Below, one piece after another: positions 9,941 through 19,369 of a stretch of 64,000 nt of DNA; position 1 is the first letter of the stretch, and the number at the start of each line of letters is the position of its first letter. The translations under genes and the position numbers were made by a program. The stretch covers positions 310,001-374,000 of the forward strand of contig OY723268.1 of the NCBI GenBank assembly GCA_963210315.1. Direction: 5' to 3'. The stretch comes from Rhynchopus euleeides. Its lineage: Eukaryota > Euglenozoa > Diplonemea > Diplonemida > Diplonemidae. The notes below the pieces were generated by a model that worked only from the letters and a program-made list of their open reading frames with translations, was not told where the DNA came from and did not search any database.

Positions 9941-12795
9941 CTTCCCGACACCAGCAGGGGACGCCCGCGGGCCACGACCCTCCCCCCCGCCGCGGTGGTG
10001 TATGTGAAGGCAGTACCATCTGCCCCCCCGTCAACAAGAGGACGCCCCCGCAAGACCGAGACGAGCGTGACCCCGGAGGAAGCAACCACCATTCGCCAGG
10101 AACTACAGCACACCCTGTCCCAAGCCCTCGCACCCACATACTGGGGGGCCCTCCGCCGCACATACGACAGATACTCGCAGTTCCGGGAAGGGTGGATGAA
10201 AGCGGAGAGGCGGACACTGCCACACGACGAAGGGGCGGTGCTGTGGGTCACGAAGCAACGGAAGGACGGGCTATCAGTGCAGTCCGCCCTCCAGTACCTC
10301 AACAACCTTGCAGCAGCACTCAGACGCTTCGCAGCGTTCCCCCTCGACGGAAGACAAATTGTGGCGGACTACAGGCGGGCGCTGAAGCGGGGAGGAGCAC
10401 TACGACCACAGAAGCAAGCAGAACCAGCAACAGCCCACAACATCCGGGAGGCGCTAGCGAAGGAGCCACGTCCCATCGTGAAACTGCTGCTCGGCATCAT
10501 GTGGGGGGGTGCGGCAAGGGCTTCGGACGCACTGCGTTTGGATGTGAAGGACGTCACATCGGAAAAGCGCAGCGAGCCGATATACGTGCGCTGGACCCAG
10601 TCGAAGGCGGACCCTTTCCACATGGGTCACATCACAGGAATCTCCCTGCCGAAGGACCTACACCGTATCCTCCGACACCGCCTCCGCAGGGCGCGCAGTG
10701 CAGGAGAGACGAGACTGTTCCCGGCGGACGTCACCTACCGGACCGTGGTAAAAGCCGTCAAGCGGGCACGGAGGGGGCTCACGGCACACTCTCTGCGGAG
10801 GGGGGCACTCACACAGCTTGCGCGGAAGAACGTTCCACTGGAGGAGGTGCGCCTCCTCTCGAGACACGCGACGGTCGACGGTGTGATGCGTTACGTATCA
10901 GCGGCGGAAAACGCACACGCGCGCGAGACAGCACAGGTGTCGGCGAAGATCGAGTGGTGAAGAAAAAACGACAGCAAGGGGGGACTACGCGCACACAGCC
11001 AAAACCCCTGACAGCAACCCACTTCCCGGGGACCACGAGGCTGTTCGCAGCGCGCCGCTACTACGAAGATGCCACATCCGACGAAGCCACGTCCGACCCA
11101 CCACCCAGTGATGAGGAAGCGTGGAGCGAGGTGGATAGCGCAGAGTCGTACGGTCCGGGTGTCGAGGACCTCTACGGGGAGGACTTGGGTGTGTGCACGG
11201 GGGGGAAGGTGATACGGCCAGCCAACGCGAAGACGGAGCTGCCGGAGGAAGAGGACTACATCGCGGAGATCTGCACCTCACGCCTCAATCTCAAGGAACT
11301 GCGACGGTTGGACAGCGAGGGTGAACTGACGGGGGTCCTGGACCTCATCACCAAGCCAGCCGCTTTCGCTGACGCACTGCTTCCCGAGGCCCGCCAAGAA
11401 CTACGTAAAACGGGGAGGAAGGTATCACGCCACATGTTGCACCACCTGGACACCTTGGTTGAGTATGGCGCCCTGACGGAGGCGGATGCACACCCGTACC
11501 TCACGCTGCCAGCGTTCACCGTGTCCAAGAAGTCTGGGGGCCAACGTTTCATCGTCGACGCAAGGCGGCTAAACGCACTGATGACACGCCCACCGGACAT
11601 GCGTTTGCAGGACATCACGGAGGTGACACAGCGAGTGGCCGCGGCGAGCTGGGTGGTGATGGCAGATGCACGCAGCTGGTTCTACCAGTTCCCCGTACAC
11701 AAGGAGATCCAACGCTACTTCGAAGTGCGCCTAGGCGGGGAGAGAAAGACATTCGTGAAGACCTTCCTGACTGTCATGTGCATGGGGTGGTCACATTCCC
11801 CGGCAATCGCGAACCGCAGCGCACGCGTGCTGCTCCCGCCAGAGCACGGAATAGTCTGGATTGACAACTTCATCGCTGTCGGAGACTCCCTACCAGAGGC
11901 ACAGGCGAGGTACGCCGACTTCATCAGCCGCTGCGAGAAGGTGGGGGCCGCCCTGAACTTCGACGACACACAACACGGCGTGCCGCTGCAGGACTTCACA
12001 GTGTTCGGGATCCACTTCGACCTGACGCGACACCGTTTCCGCATGGACACAGCCTGGGTGCAAAAAGTCCTCGGACGGGAAGAGTACAAGGAAGTCGTCA
12101 ACGGCCACACGACACCACGCAGGGCGTTCAGAGTATTCGGGTCTTTCGTCTGGCAGTCGTATGTGATGCGGACACCGATGTGTTACATGCCAGCCGTGTT
12201 GTCCTTCGTGCGGCGCATCGCGAAGCAGACTCACTCGAACAACGCCCGATGGGACTCCAGGGTCGCAGTACCTCCGTCAGTGCAGGCGGAGACAGTGGCG
12301 CGGACACGACTCATCGAGGACAACGAGTGGTATACGCCGCAGAACCCGCCACCGACCATTGAGCTCTGGACAGACGCGTCATCCACGGCGTGGGCGGCGG
12401 TGCTCGTGTTACCGGGAGGGGAGTCAGTGTCCCAAGGTGCGTTCGAAGGGAGCGACGCGGACACGAACATCTTCCTGAAGGAAGCGTATGCAGTGTGGCA
12501 GGGGGTGCGCATGATGCAGCGTGTGAGGGAGGCAAGCGTGACCTGCCACATAGACAACCTCGGCCTGGTGTTCGCGCTCCGGAAGGGCCACTGCGCCAAC
12601 TACCGAGGCAACCTTCTGCTGCAGGAGATATACACAACAGCGCGCCGCCAGCAGATACGACTGATTCCACACTGGGTTGCGACCCACGACCAACGCGCAG
12701 ACGCGTACACGCGAGGGACGCAGGCCACACACCCCGTGGAGTTGCCACCAGTGTCGATGCCACCCACACTTTTACCAGCGCGCCCGCCTCGTTGA
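9937..12795 (+). CDS. Reverse transcriptase-RNase H frame, copy 2
   Basis: Same architecture as copy 1. VDARRLN starts at 540, the motif A Asp is D577, motif C is W641-I-D-N644, and the RNase H residues are D813, E849, D873 and D922. Markers are KKKRQQ, EYGALTE (others EYGVLTE), RFRMD and VARTRL, shared partly with copies 5 and 6. Just after the YR stop the YR-phase sequence reads A AAA AAC (10963-10969), a classic slip heptamer, but it lies beyond the TGA and is absent from copies 1, 4 and 5. Confidence 0.88.
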   Translation: MTSRHQQGTPAGHDPPPRRGGVCEGSTICPPVNKRTPPQDRDERDPGGSNHHSPGTTAHPVPSPRTHILGGPPPHIRQILAVPGRVDESGEADTATRRRGGAVGHEATEGRAISAVRPPVPQQPCSSTQTLRSVPPRRKTNCGGLQAGAEAGRSTTTTEASRTSNSPQHPGGASEGATSHRETAARHHVGGCGKGFGRTAFGCEGRHIGKAQRADIRALDPVEGGPFPHGSHHRNLPAEGPTPYPPTPPPQGAQCRRDETVPGGRHLPDRGKSRQAGTEGAHGTLSAEGGTHTACAEERSTGGGAPPLETRDGRRCDALRISGGKRTRARDSTGVGEDRVVKKKRQQGGTTRTQPKPLTATHFPGTTRLFAARRYYEDATSDEATSDPPPSDEEAWSEVDSAESYGPGVEDLYGEDLGVCTGGKVIRPANAKTELPEEEDYIAEICTSRLNLKELRRLDSEGELTGVLDLITKPAAFADALLPEARQELRKTGRKVSRHMLHHLDTLVEYGALTEADAHPYLTLPAFTVSKKSGGQRFIVDARRLNALMTRPPDMRLQDITEVTQRVAAASWVVMADARSWFYQFPVHKEIQRYFEVRLGGERKTFVKTFLTVMCMGWSHSPAIANRSARVLLPPEHGIVWIDNFIAVGDSLPEAQARYADFISRCEKVGAALNFDDTQHGVPLQDFTVFGIHFDLTRHRFRMDTAWVQKVLGREEYKEVVNGHTTPRRAFRVFGSFVWQSYVMRTPMCYMPAVLSFVRRIAKQTHSNNARWDSRVAVPPSVQAETVARTRLIEDNEWYTPQNPPPTIELWTDASSTAWAAVLVLPGGESVSQGAFEGSDADTNIFLKEAYAVWQGVRMMQRVREASVTCHIDNLGLVFALRKGHCANYRGNLLLQEIYTTARRQQIRLIPHWVATHDQRADAYTRGTQATHPVELPPVSMPPTLLPARPPR
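9995..10960 (+). CDS. Tyrosine recombinase, copy 2
   Basis: 321 aa counted from a GTG; the frame is open from the Gag stop. Catalytic residues: R175, K204, H265, R268, H291, Y300. An N-terminal GRPRK basic patch may contact DNA. A private change, DVTSEKRSE (others DVTAEKRSE), lies just after the catalytic Arg motif. The stop TGA lies inside the RT frame, which overlaps YR throughout. Confidence 0.9.
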   Translation: MVYVKAVPSAPPSTRGRPRKTETSVTPEEATTIRQELQHTLSQALAPTYWGALRRTYDRYSQFREGWMKAERRTLPHDEGAVLWVTKQRKDGLSVQSALQYLNNLAAALRRFAAFPLDGRQIVADYRRALKRGGALRPQKQAEPATAHNIREALAKEPRPIVKLLLGIMWGGAARASDALRLDVKDVTSEKRSEPIYVRWTQSKADPFHMGHITGISLPKDLHRILRHRLRRARSAGETRLFPADVTYRTVVKAVKRARRGLTAHSLRRGALTQLARKNVPLEEVRLLSRHATVDGVMRYVSAAENAHARETAQVSAKIEW

Positions 12796-12907
12796 GAACG
12801 AGACGGACACGTCCCTCCGGATGAGGGTCCTGGTGTAGAAGCGTCAACGCAACAAACAAAAGGAACTTCATCAGAGCGGTTGTAGCTGTGAAGTGATAGG
12901 GCGCTTT

Positions 12908-13187
12908 TTAAGCACACTCGTGTGAGCGGAAAGCGCCCCACCACAGCTGCAACCAAACGTGCTCTATACACTAACCCCACCCTTCATCAGGCTCAGGGTG
13001 TGATCAGTTCAGGGTTTTGTGTGTAGAAGCGTCAACGCATCAAACTATCAAGCAGGCGAGAGAATCAAGAGGGGAGCAAGAGTGACAGAAGCGGACAGAC
13101 TTCAGGGTCCTGGTGTAGAAGCGTCAACGCAACAAACAAAAGGAAATTCATCAGAGCGGTTGTAGCTGTGAAGTGATAGGGCGCTTT
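12908..13187 (+). mobile_element. Internal-deletion derivative of family 1
   Basis: A left arm with core, about 65 bp of leader (CATCAAACTATCAAGCAGGC, subfamily A spelling), then an abrupt join to CAGGGTCCTGG, the second core and the right arm. It is about 280 bp, abuts copy 2 and cannot encode protein. Confidence 0.88.
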
Positions 13188-13477
13188 TTGCCCTGACGCC
13201 AGGGCGTTCGCTATCGCCCACCGCTCCCGTGTGGGGTGGGCGAAGTTTTATTTAGGGTTTTGGGAATTCGGGAATTTTTTTTATCCGTCGGGGGGAGGCG
13301 CCCCTCGGGGGCGCTTCGCGCCCCCTCGGGAGGTACACATTGGCTACCTCTCCTTGAGAGGGCAGATCACTGCACTTCTGGCAAGGCTGTTAGTACCTCC
13401 GAAGACACTAATAGCCTTGCTTATGAGCGAAACGCGTGGATCGTCAGGGACCGCTGTGCCACACAGTTCGGCTGTCA

Positions 13478-13536
13478 GGGGGTCTGGGGGGCGGAGCCCC
13501 CCAGCCGCCGGAGGCCACGGTAGTGAACATCTGTTC
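13478..13536 (-). repeat. GC-rich hairpin repeat, unit 3 (inverted)
   Basis: Inverted copy of the units at 4954 and 5113, here inside the hAT-like element. This suggests the unit belongs to related non-autonomous elements. Confidence 0.8.
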
Positions 13537-13774
13537 ATTGTGGATGGATAGATTCATGCAACTTGAAAGGACTTGGGCACCAGACATACGCCACAGGGGG
13601 GTCTGGGCGGAGCAATACATCGTACTTTGGGGAAGGCAGTTGTGGTCTCCTTCTGACACTTCCTTCTTCGAGCATTCCCCATCCCCTGAGGCTCGTGATC
13701 CCGTGGGCTCTTTCACCACCCACCCCCACCCCACCCCCCTTCGGGGGGTGGGGGCCGAGCCCAGAATTTTTTTA

Positions 13775-13906
13775 TTAAGCACACTCGTGTGAGCGGAAAG
13801 CGCCCCACCACAGCTGCAACCAAACGTGCTCTATACACTAACCCCACCCTTCATCAGGCTCAGGGTGTGATCAGTTCAGGGTTTTGTGTGTAGAAGCGTC
13901 AACGCA
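13775..13906 (+). mobile_element. Left arm plus core only, family 1
   Basis: A full left arm from TTAAGCACACTCG to the core ending AACGCA, then a direct join to the hAT subterminal sequence CTTCCCAACAACTTCGCC. There is no right arm. It arose by one-sided integration, deletion or recombination at the core. Confidence 0.85.
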
Positions 13907-14025
13907 CTTCCCAACAACTTCGCCCCCTTGGGCGAAGTTGTTGGGCGAAGTTGGGGCGAAGTAAATCCGACCATTTATTTATTTAGGCGAAGTTGGCCCA
14001 ACTTCGCCCAGTAGCGAACGCCCTG

Positions 14026-15559
14026 CCTGACGCTTCCACCCACTTCATTTCACCTCAGCATGCCTGGATGAAAGAAGAGAGCCAAAAGGGGCCATCGATC
14101 CTGCGGTGCTGACGAGCGCATTTTTTTTTGTGAAGAAAATGCCTGAGATGAGCTGTGCCCGACAAGCCAAGACCCTCTCAGGGTCAGAAAGAGGCATGGG
14201 GGAAAAAGCGGCGTCTTGACGCGCGCAGTGGCTACTTCTTGTGGAGGGAGGGAAGGGTGTGGGGATGAAGAGAGGAGGAGGACGGGGTGCAGGGTAAGGG
14301 CAGTAAGGAACAGAACTCCGTCGCGAAAGCACCACCACCCGAGCCTTCAGAAATCAGCCCCCCTCCCCTCCGCCCCCCCCCCCCCCCCCGTTGTGCAACC
14401 CGTAACCCAAGCGCCGCAGCCGCTCTCTCAAGATTTTTTTCTTGTCTCAGAAAACTGAAACTGGATAGTTTTCGAGCATTGCCCCAGGCAGCGAGCGACC
14501 AACCTTTCGCCTTGGCGGGTCTCGACACCCTTTTAGATATTTTGTTCCGGTTGGTCGGTGTTGCTAGTGAGCAGGCACCTCCCCCCGGAGCGAAGGTGGC
14601 ACTCTGCCTTGAGACGAGAGACGCTGCAGCGTCGTGTTGAAACCTGGCAATTCATGGTTTTTTGCGCTCATTCCTGAGGGCAAGTGACGCTGATGACGGA
14701 GATTAGGACTACAAGAAGTGGGAGTGGGAGGGGGGGAGGAAGGCGGGGGAGTCAGGGATAATACAAATCACCCACCTGTGAGGATCTGGCGCGCACCACG
14801 ATACGGTATCATGGCAAGGCATGACACGCACAGCTGTGCCCTGGCGCGACCCCCCCCTCCCTGCCGGTGTGTGTGTGGCCGGTTGAAAGGGGGCATCTGT
14901 GGGGACACCAAGGCCACCAGAGAGCTGCGGCGCACGAATCACACATAGAAGCTGATGCACAAAAGTTGTATTTCACTTCACCAAGAAGGAAAAAGGGTGC
15001 CTTTTGGCTGCCCAGGCCCCCTGCTGTGGCAGGCAGCTCCTTTTTCCTCCATCGGGGGATCCGTTGTTGATGTCGATACTGGATGGAATAGTAGAAGAGG
15101 GGCAGGCTCCCCCTCTTCAGAAGAGAAGCTCTCTGGATGTAAATCAAATCTTTCAGCATGCCAATGCCAATGAAGTATATTCTTGGCAAAAGGGGAGGAG
15201 GCATGTAGGCAGGCCAGGGTGGTGGAAGCATCAATGCATCACAAAGGAAGAAGGAAGCACGGTCGCTACGCTTTTTGGCACATTTTTTTTTCCTCCTGTT
15301 TCATTACAGGTGAAAACCGCCGGGCTTTGCCGGAAATTTGCCAACAGCGAAGGTACCGCGACCCAAAAACCTTTTTTAACTTTGCGTCGATTCTCGGTGT
15401 CAAAATCAGTAAGGGGAGAGAAGAACCAGCGGGGCATTCGTCGATCGCGAGAACACCCAAATATAACAGAGATGGGCTGCGGGGGGGATGGGGCCCGTTG
15501 ATTCTTTCGTTCCCTGCCCCTCTCCCTCCACTGCAGCCCACAGGCGGATGTTCCATTAA
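14026..15559. other. Intergenic, no convincing gene
   Basis: A degenerate core complement, TGACGCTTCCACCC, lies at about 14028-14041 and another core-like site, GGTGGAAGCATCAATGCA, near 15221. A poly-C run lies near 14377-14391. No frame shows a recognisable domain. Confidence 0.55.
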
Positions 15560-15667
15560 GGGGGTCTTCGCTACGGAGTGACCGTTAGTGCGTTTTGGTG
15601 AATTCCCTGTTATATTGGCTGAAAACTGACGGAGTTTGACGGAGAATAACGGCCAGCGAAGACCCCC
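15560..15667. mobile_element. Small MITE, 108 bp
   Basis: A 13-bp perfect terminal inverted repeat, GGGGGTCTTCGCT, flanked by TAA on both sides (15557-15559, 15668-15670). TAA target duplications fit PIF/Harbinger-type MITEs, but the family assignment is only a suggestion. Confidence 0.75.
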
Positions 15668-16037
15668 TAAGACTACTTTTTAGAGAGGCTGCGGTGGCAC
15701 CCCACACACGTACACATACACACACACACCTCGGCCTGAGGTGCGATGTGGTTCTTTCTTGCAGCAGGCACTGTGCGACCCCCCCTCCCCAGCTCCATCG
15801 CCCCACGCTGGGTGTGTCGAAGAAAGGAACGAAGGCGAAGACAGCGGGTCGCGGGAAGAGGGGGGGGGGTCAGGGAGAGGGGCAAGGAGCTGGCGGACGC
15901 AATGCGTTTAACTGTGCAACCGGGAAGAGAGAGAATTGCTGCGGAAGAGAGAGAGAGAGAGGGGGGGGGGAAGGCTATAATAGCATTTGTTCAAATCGAT
16001 TGAAAATTGAAAACAGGGCAGGAACGAAGAAAGGCGG

Positions 16038-16209
<172 letters not shown>

Positions 16210-16251
16210 AGGTAGTAACATAGAAGGTGTGTGGCTGTTGTTCCACATTTG

Positions 16252-16438
16252 AAAGCGCCCTATCACTTCACAGCTACAACCGCTCTGATGAATTTCCTTT
16301 GTTTGTTGCGTTGACGCTTCTACACACAAAACCCTGAACTGATCACACCCTGAGCCTGATGAAGGGTGGGGTTAGTGTATAGAGCACGTTTGGTTGCAGC
16401 TGTGGTGGGGCGCTTTCCGCTCACACGAGTGTGCTTAA
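16252..16438 (-). mobile_element. Solo arm element, family 1
   Basis: Complete left arm-core-right arm copy, 187 bp, with AATTTAAAAAAT beyond its left-arm end. Confidence 0.9.
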
Positions 16439-16947
16439 TTTAAAAAATACCACACGTGTGGGAGAGGGGACCTTAGCTTGTCCTGCTGCGTGCGGTGGAA
16501 GAGAGACGGTGGCGTGCGGGGGCAGTATATAAAGAAAGGGAACAGAAGAGAGTCGATCTCCCACTTCGCCCTTGCTGCCTAGAGGATGTGTGAGTGTGGG
16601 GTGTGGGTGGGCAATGTGACAAGCAGGGATGACTTCACTGCCGCAACGAAGGTTGAGATACGGAAAAGAAAACCGAAATACAGCCGAGTGAATCACAAAA
16701 GAGAGAGAGATCGCCGTTTCATTTATCTGGCATCTTCCATTGGCTGGAGCTTCAAGGGGGGGGGCAGCACGCCAGGCACGGTGCCAATCGCTTGAGAGAA
16801 GGGGAAGCGAGGGGAGCAATGCCAAGAGGGGGGGAGGGGTTTGTGTATTTTTCGAGCGCTGAATACACAGAAAAACCACAACACGAGACTCCGCCGCTCT
16901 TTACCCCCCCCCCTGCTGTGCTGAGAGAAAAAATGCATTGGACGATT
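16439..16947. other. Intergenic, nothing recognised
   Basis: No conserved motif or repeat found. A GGGGGGGG run and short GA runs only. Confidence 0.5.
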
Positions 16948-16952
16948 CCACC

Positions 16953-17453
16953 TGGGGTAATCAGGCTGGGGGAAAAAACAACAAATCACAACGAATCACA
17001 CCCGATCACAACAAATCACAACGCCAAATGTTGTGATTTGTTGTGATTTGTTGCGATTTGTTGTGGCCAGTTGTGATTTGTTGCGACCAGTTGTGACGAC
17101 TTGTGACCCTTTTGTGATGAGTTGTGATGAGTTGTGATGAGGTGTGATCTGTTGTGATCTGTTGTGATCGCGATCCAAAATTTCAAAAATTTAAAATTTT
17201 GGATCGCGATCACAACAGATCACAACAGATCACACCTCATCACAACTCATCACAAAAGGGTCACAAGTCGTCACAACTGGTCACAACAAATCACACCACG
17301 TCACACCTAGTCACAACAAATCACAACTGGCCGCAACAAATCGCAAAAAATCACAACAAATCACAACATTTGCCTTGTGATTTGTTGTGATCTGTTGTGA
17401 TCGGGTGTGATTTGTTGTGATTTGTTGTTTTTTTCCCCAGCCTGATTACCCCA
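16953..17453. mobile_element. 501-bp near-palindromic foldback element
   Basis: The ends are TGGGGTAATCAGGCTGGGG and its exact complement, flanked by CCACC on both sides (16948-16952, 17454-17458). The arms consist of roughly 10-bp units such as TCACAACAAA and TCACAACTGG in opposite orientation and meet at a perfect inner palindrome around 17163-17213 (GATCGCGATCC arms). It has no coding content. Confidence 0.8.
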
Positions 17454-17458
17454 CCACC

Positions 17459-17696
17459 GAAACATGTGGTAGGTGGGCAATAAAGAGCAGTGCGAGGGGG
17501 TTCTGTGTGTCAATCAGCCATCACCTTTAGGACCCCTTTGCACCTAATACGCCCCAACACTTCGACACCAGCCTCTGTGGGAGACTGTAATCGGGAAGGG
17601 GTAGTGCAGGTCAATGCCACAACTGCGAGTGGAGGCAGCATCGGAGTTCATTCGGTGCGGCCTGCAGTATGAAGCTTTCCAGAGATATATACCGTA
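17459..17696. other. Spacer, nothing recognised
   Basis: Single-copy-looking sequence between the foldback element and the GTTATTACCG array, without a supported gene. Confidence 0.5.
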
Positions 17697-17998
17697 TACC
17701 ATACATCGGGCGTTATTGCGTTACCAGTAACGGTAATACCGTTATTTTTTCGGTAAAATAACTTACCGTTAATAACGTTCCAGAACGGCCGAATAACGTT
17801 ATCCGAAAATCGGTAACGTTATTTTCCCGCGTTATACCGTTATCGATAACGGTAATACCGTTATTACCGTTATCAGGAACGGTAATAACGTTATCGGTAA
17901 CGTTATTACCGTTATTACCGTTATCGGTAATGGTAATACCGTTATCAGTAACGTTATTACCGTTATTACCGGTAATACCGCGTTATTTTCGGTATTTT
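17697..17998. repeat. Nested palindrome array of GTTATTACCG-type units
   Basis: Dense overlapping inverted units such as CGTTATTACCGTTATCGG and GGTAATACCGTTATT. Its left border, ATACCATACATCGGGCGTTA, matches (inverted) the right end of the 444-bp repeat at 30256-30699, so it is probably a degenerated relative or an end of that element. Confidence 0.75.
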
Positions 17999-18623
17999 TG
18001 GGCAACTTCTATAGGGGGACCCTTTTCGAATTTTTTTTTCGGGGTGGCCAGAATGGGCTGTTTTAGGCTATTTGAGGCCATTTTCGAGCAAATTTTTGGG
18101 TTTAGAGCCACGCAAAGGGTCTAAAATGGGCATGCCAATCTCAAAAAATGCTCAAAATTCCGAGAGATTTCAGATTTTTCGGATTTTTTGACCGAGAAAA
18201 TTCTGACCCCAAAATGTGGTCCTTGTGGTCTGGAACTGTCCGTTGTCGAAGGAATTGGTGAAAAAAATCGTGATTTTTGGCCTCTGGATCACCCATGCCG
18301 TCCCAAAAATCAAGCAAAAGAGGTTTGGTAGGTGCATTTTTGGGTGAACATGAGCCATTGTGCCAACCTGCTTGATTTCACCCGAAAATCGGAATCCGTT
18401 GAATATGGTTTCTGATGAAAATGTGAAAATTTTCGACCTTCTTCGCAGTTTTTGCCACTTCCTTGCCCCATCTTTCCCACCCAAAATCGAAGTACCGTGA
18501 ATGGTGTTGTTGAAAGGTCCAAATTGCGTTGGTTGTGCGTAGTTCTGCCGAAATCGTGCACACGTTGTGCATAGTGCATGTGTAACGCCATTTGCGACCA
18601 AAATGTAAATTTCCTGCACCCGA
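17999..18623. repeat. AT-richer repeat relic
   Basis: It begins near the motif TAGGGGGACCCTTTTCGAAT plus a T-run, which recurs near 24250, 29535 and 30228. The 290-codon open frame across 18170-19042 (-) lacks any domain and spans two unrelated repeats, so it is not called a gene. Confidence 0.5.
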
Positions 18624-18740
18624 GCGTTGACGCTTCCACACACCCTTACAAACCCACTTGCCTGATGAAGGGGGTGGTGTGTAGAGCACGTTTGGCAGGG
18701 CTGAATGACACTTTCCGCGCGAAGGTCGTGTGCGTAATTA
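18624..18740 (-). mobile_element. Left arm of a divergent YR-element family
   Basis: In element orientation: T-run, ACGCACACGACC, GGAAAGTGTCATTCAGCC, CCAAACGTGCTCTACACACC, CCTTCATCAGGC, then core GTGGAAGCGTCAACGC. It aligns along its length with the family-1 left arm but at clearly lower identity. No right arm was found. Confidence 0.7.
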
Positions 18741-18828
18741 AAAAACGGTCCGAGGGCCGGAGGCCCGAGGCCTTTTTTTACCTGCACGAGGGTGCAATTG
18801 AGGCCGATACGGGGTGCAGATGATGGTT

Positions 18829-18952
18829 TCTTGCACAACCCAGTCATGTTTTGCACATCACGACGAACTCGGAAATTCCTCATATTTGCACTGGTGCAAA
18901 TATGGGACCTGGAGTGCGTGCAAATAATGACTGGGGGGGTGCAAGAAAGTTC
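18829..18952. repeat. Foldback repeat with perfect central palindrome
   Basis: The outer arms TTTCTTGCAC...CAGTCAT and their complement meet around the centre CATATTTGCAC-TG-GTGCAAATATG. The whole can fold into one long hairpin. Confidence 0.65.
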
Positions 18953-19369
18953 AAATTGCGTAGTTCCTGCGTACTTCGTGCGTAGCCCGAGCGTACTTTG
19001 GGTAGTTCGTGCGTATATTGTGCGAAGCGTCTTTGACAGCACCAGTAACGGACTTTTGGAACGTAACTATTTTAGAACGGACCGGGAAAAAATGGGCACG
19101 TCGCTACTTCGCGCTACTTCGTCGCTCGTAACGAGTAAAAATATCAGGTGGTTTATACACCGCCAATGTGAGGTGTGCGGGTGTATTCCTGAAGGATTCA
19201 CTTCTGCGTCCACACTGAGTGATTTTGGAGTGATTTTCACTCCAAATTTCACTCCAGGAACATTGGATGCTGCAAGGTTGCAGGGGTTTCTGCAGTATTT
19301 GCCTTGAAAAAGCCAAAGGAGGATTCTTCATATTCCTGGATTTCCCGAATTTCCTGGATTTCCCCCGGC

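Larger units (their letters stand above)
8373..12907 (+). mobile_element. Full-length YR retroelement, family 1, copy 2 (subfamily B)
   Basis: Left arm from TTAAAGCACACTCG after a T-run, core near 8490-8506, leader repeats, Gag, YR, RT-RNase H, second core near 12834-12850 and right arm ending GGGCGCTTT. The TTTTTAAGCAC that follows is the start of a second left arm, so the element is joined head to tail to the deletion derivative at 12908. All frames are open. Confidence 0.92.
13200..14025. mobile_element. Non-autonomous hAT-like element
   Basis: The terminal inverted repeat is CAGGGCGTTCGCTA (left) and its complement at 14012-14025. It is flanked by the 8-bp direct repeat CCTGACGC (13192-13199 and 14026-14033). 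An 8-bp duplication with CAGGG ends is the hAT signature. Subterminal GGCGAAGTT repeats form perfect hairpins at 13915-14010. There is no transposase frame. The interior carries the GC hairpin repeat and a family-1 left arm. Confidence 0.8.

Noticed and set aside
10961..10972. A AAA AAC slip heptamer as the YR-RT frameshift site
   Set aside because: It lies after the YR stop codon and is absent from copies 1, 4 and 5, which otherwise look intact.
18170..19042. 290-codon minus-strand frame
   Set aside because: Runs through a divergent arm, a foldback repeat and AT-rich repeat sequence, so it is a composite of unrelated non-coding DNA.
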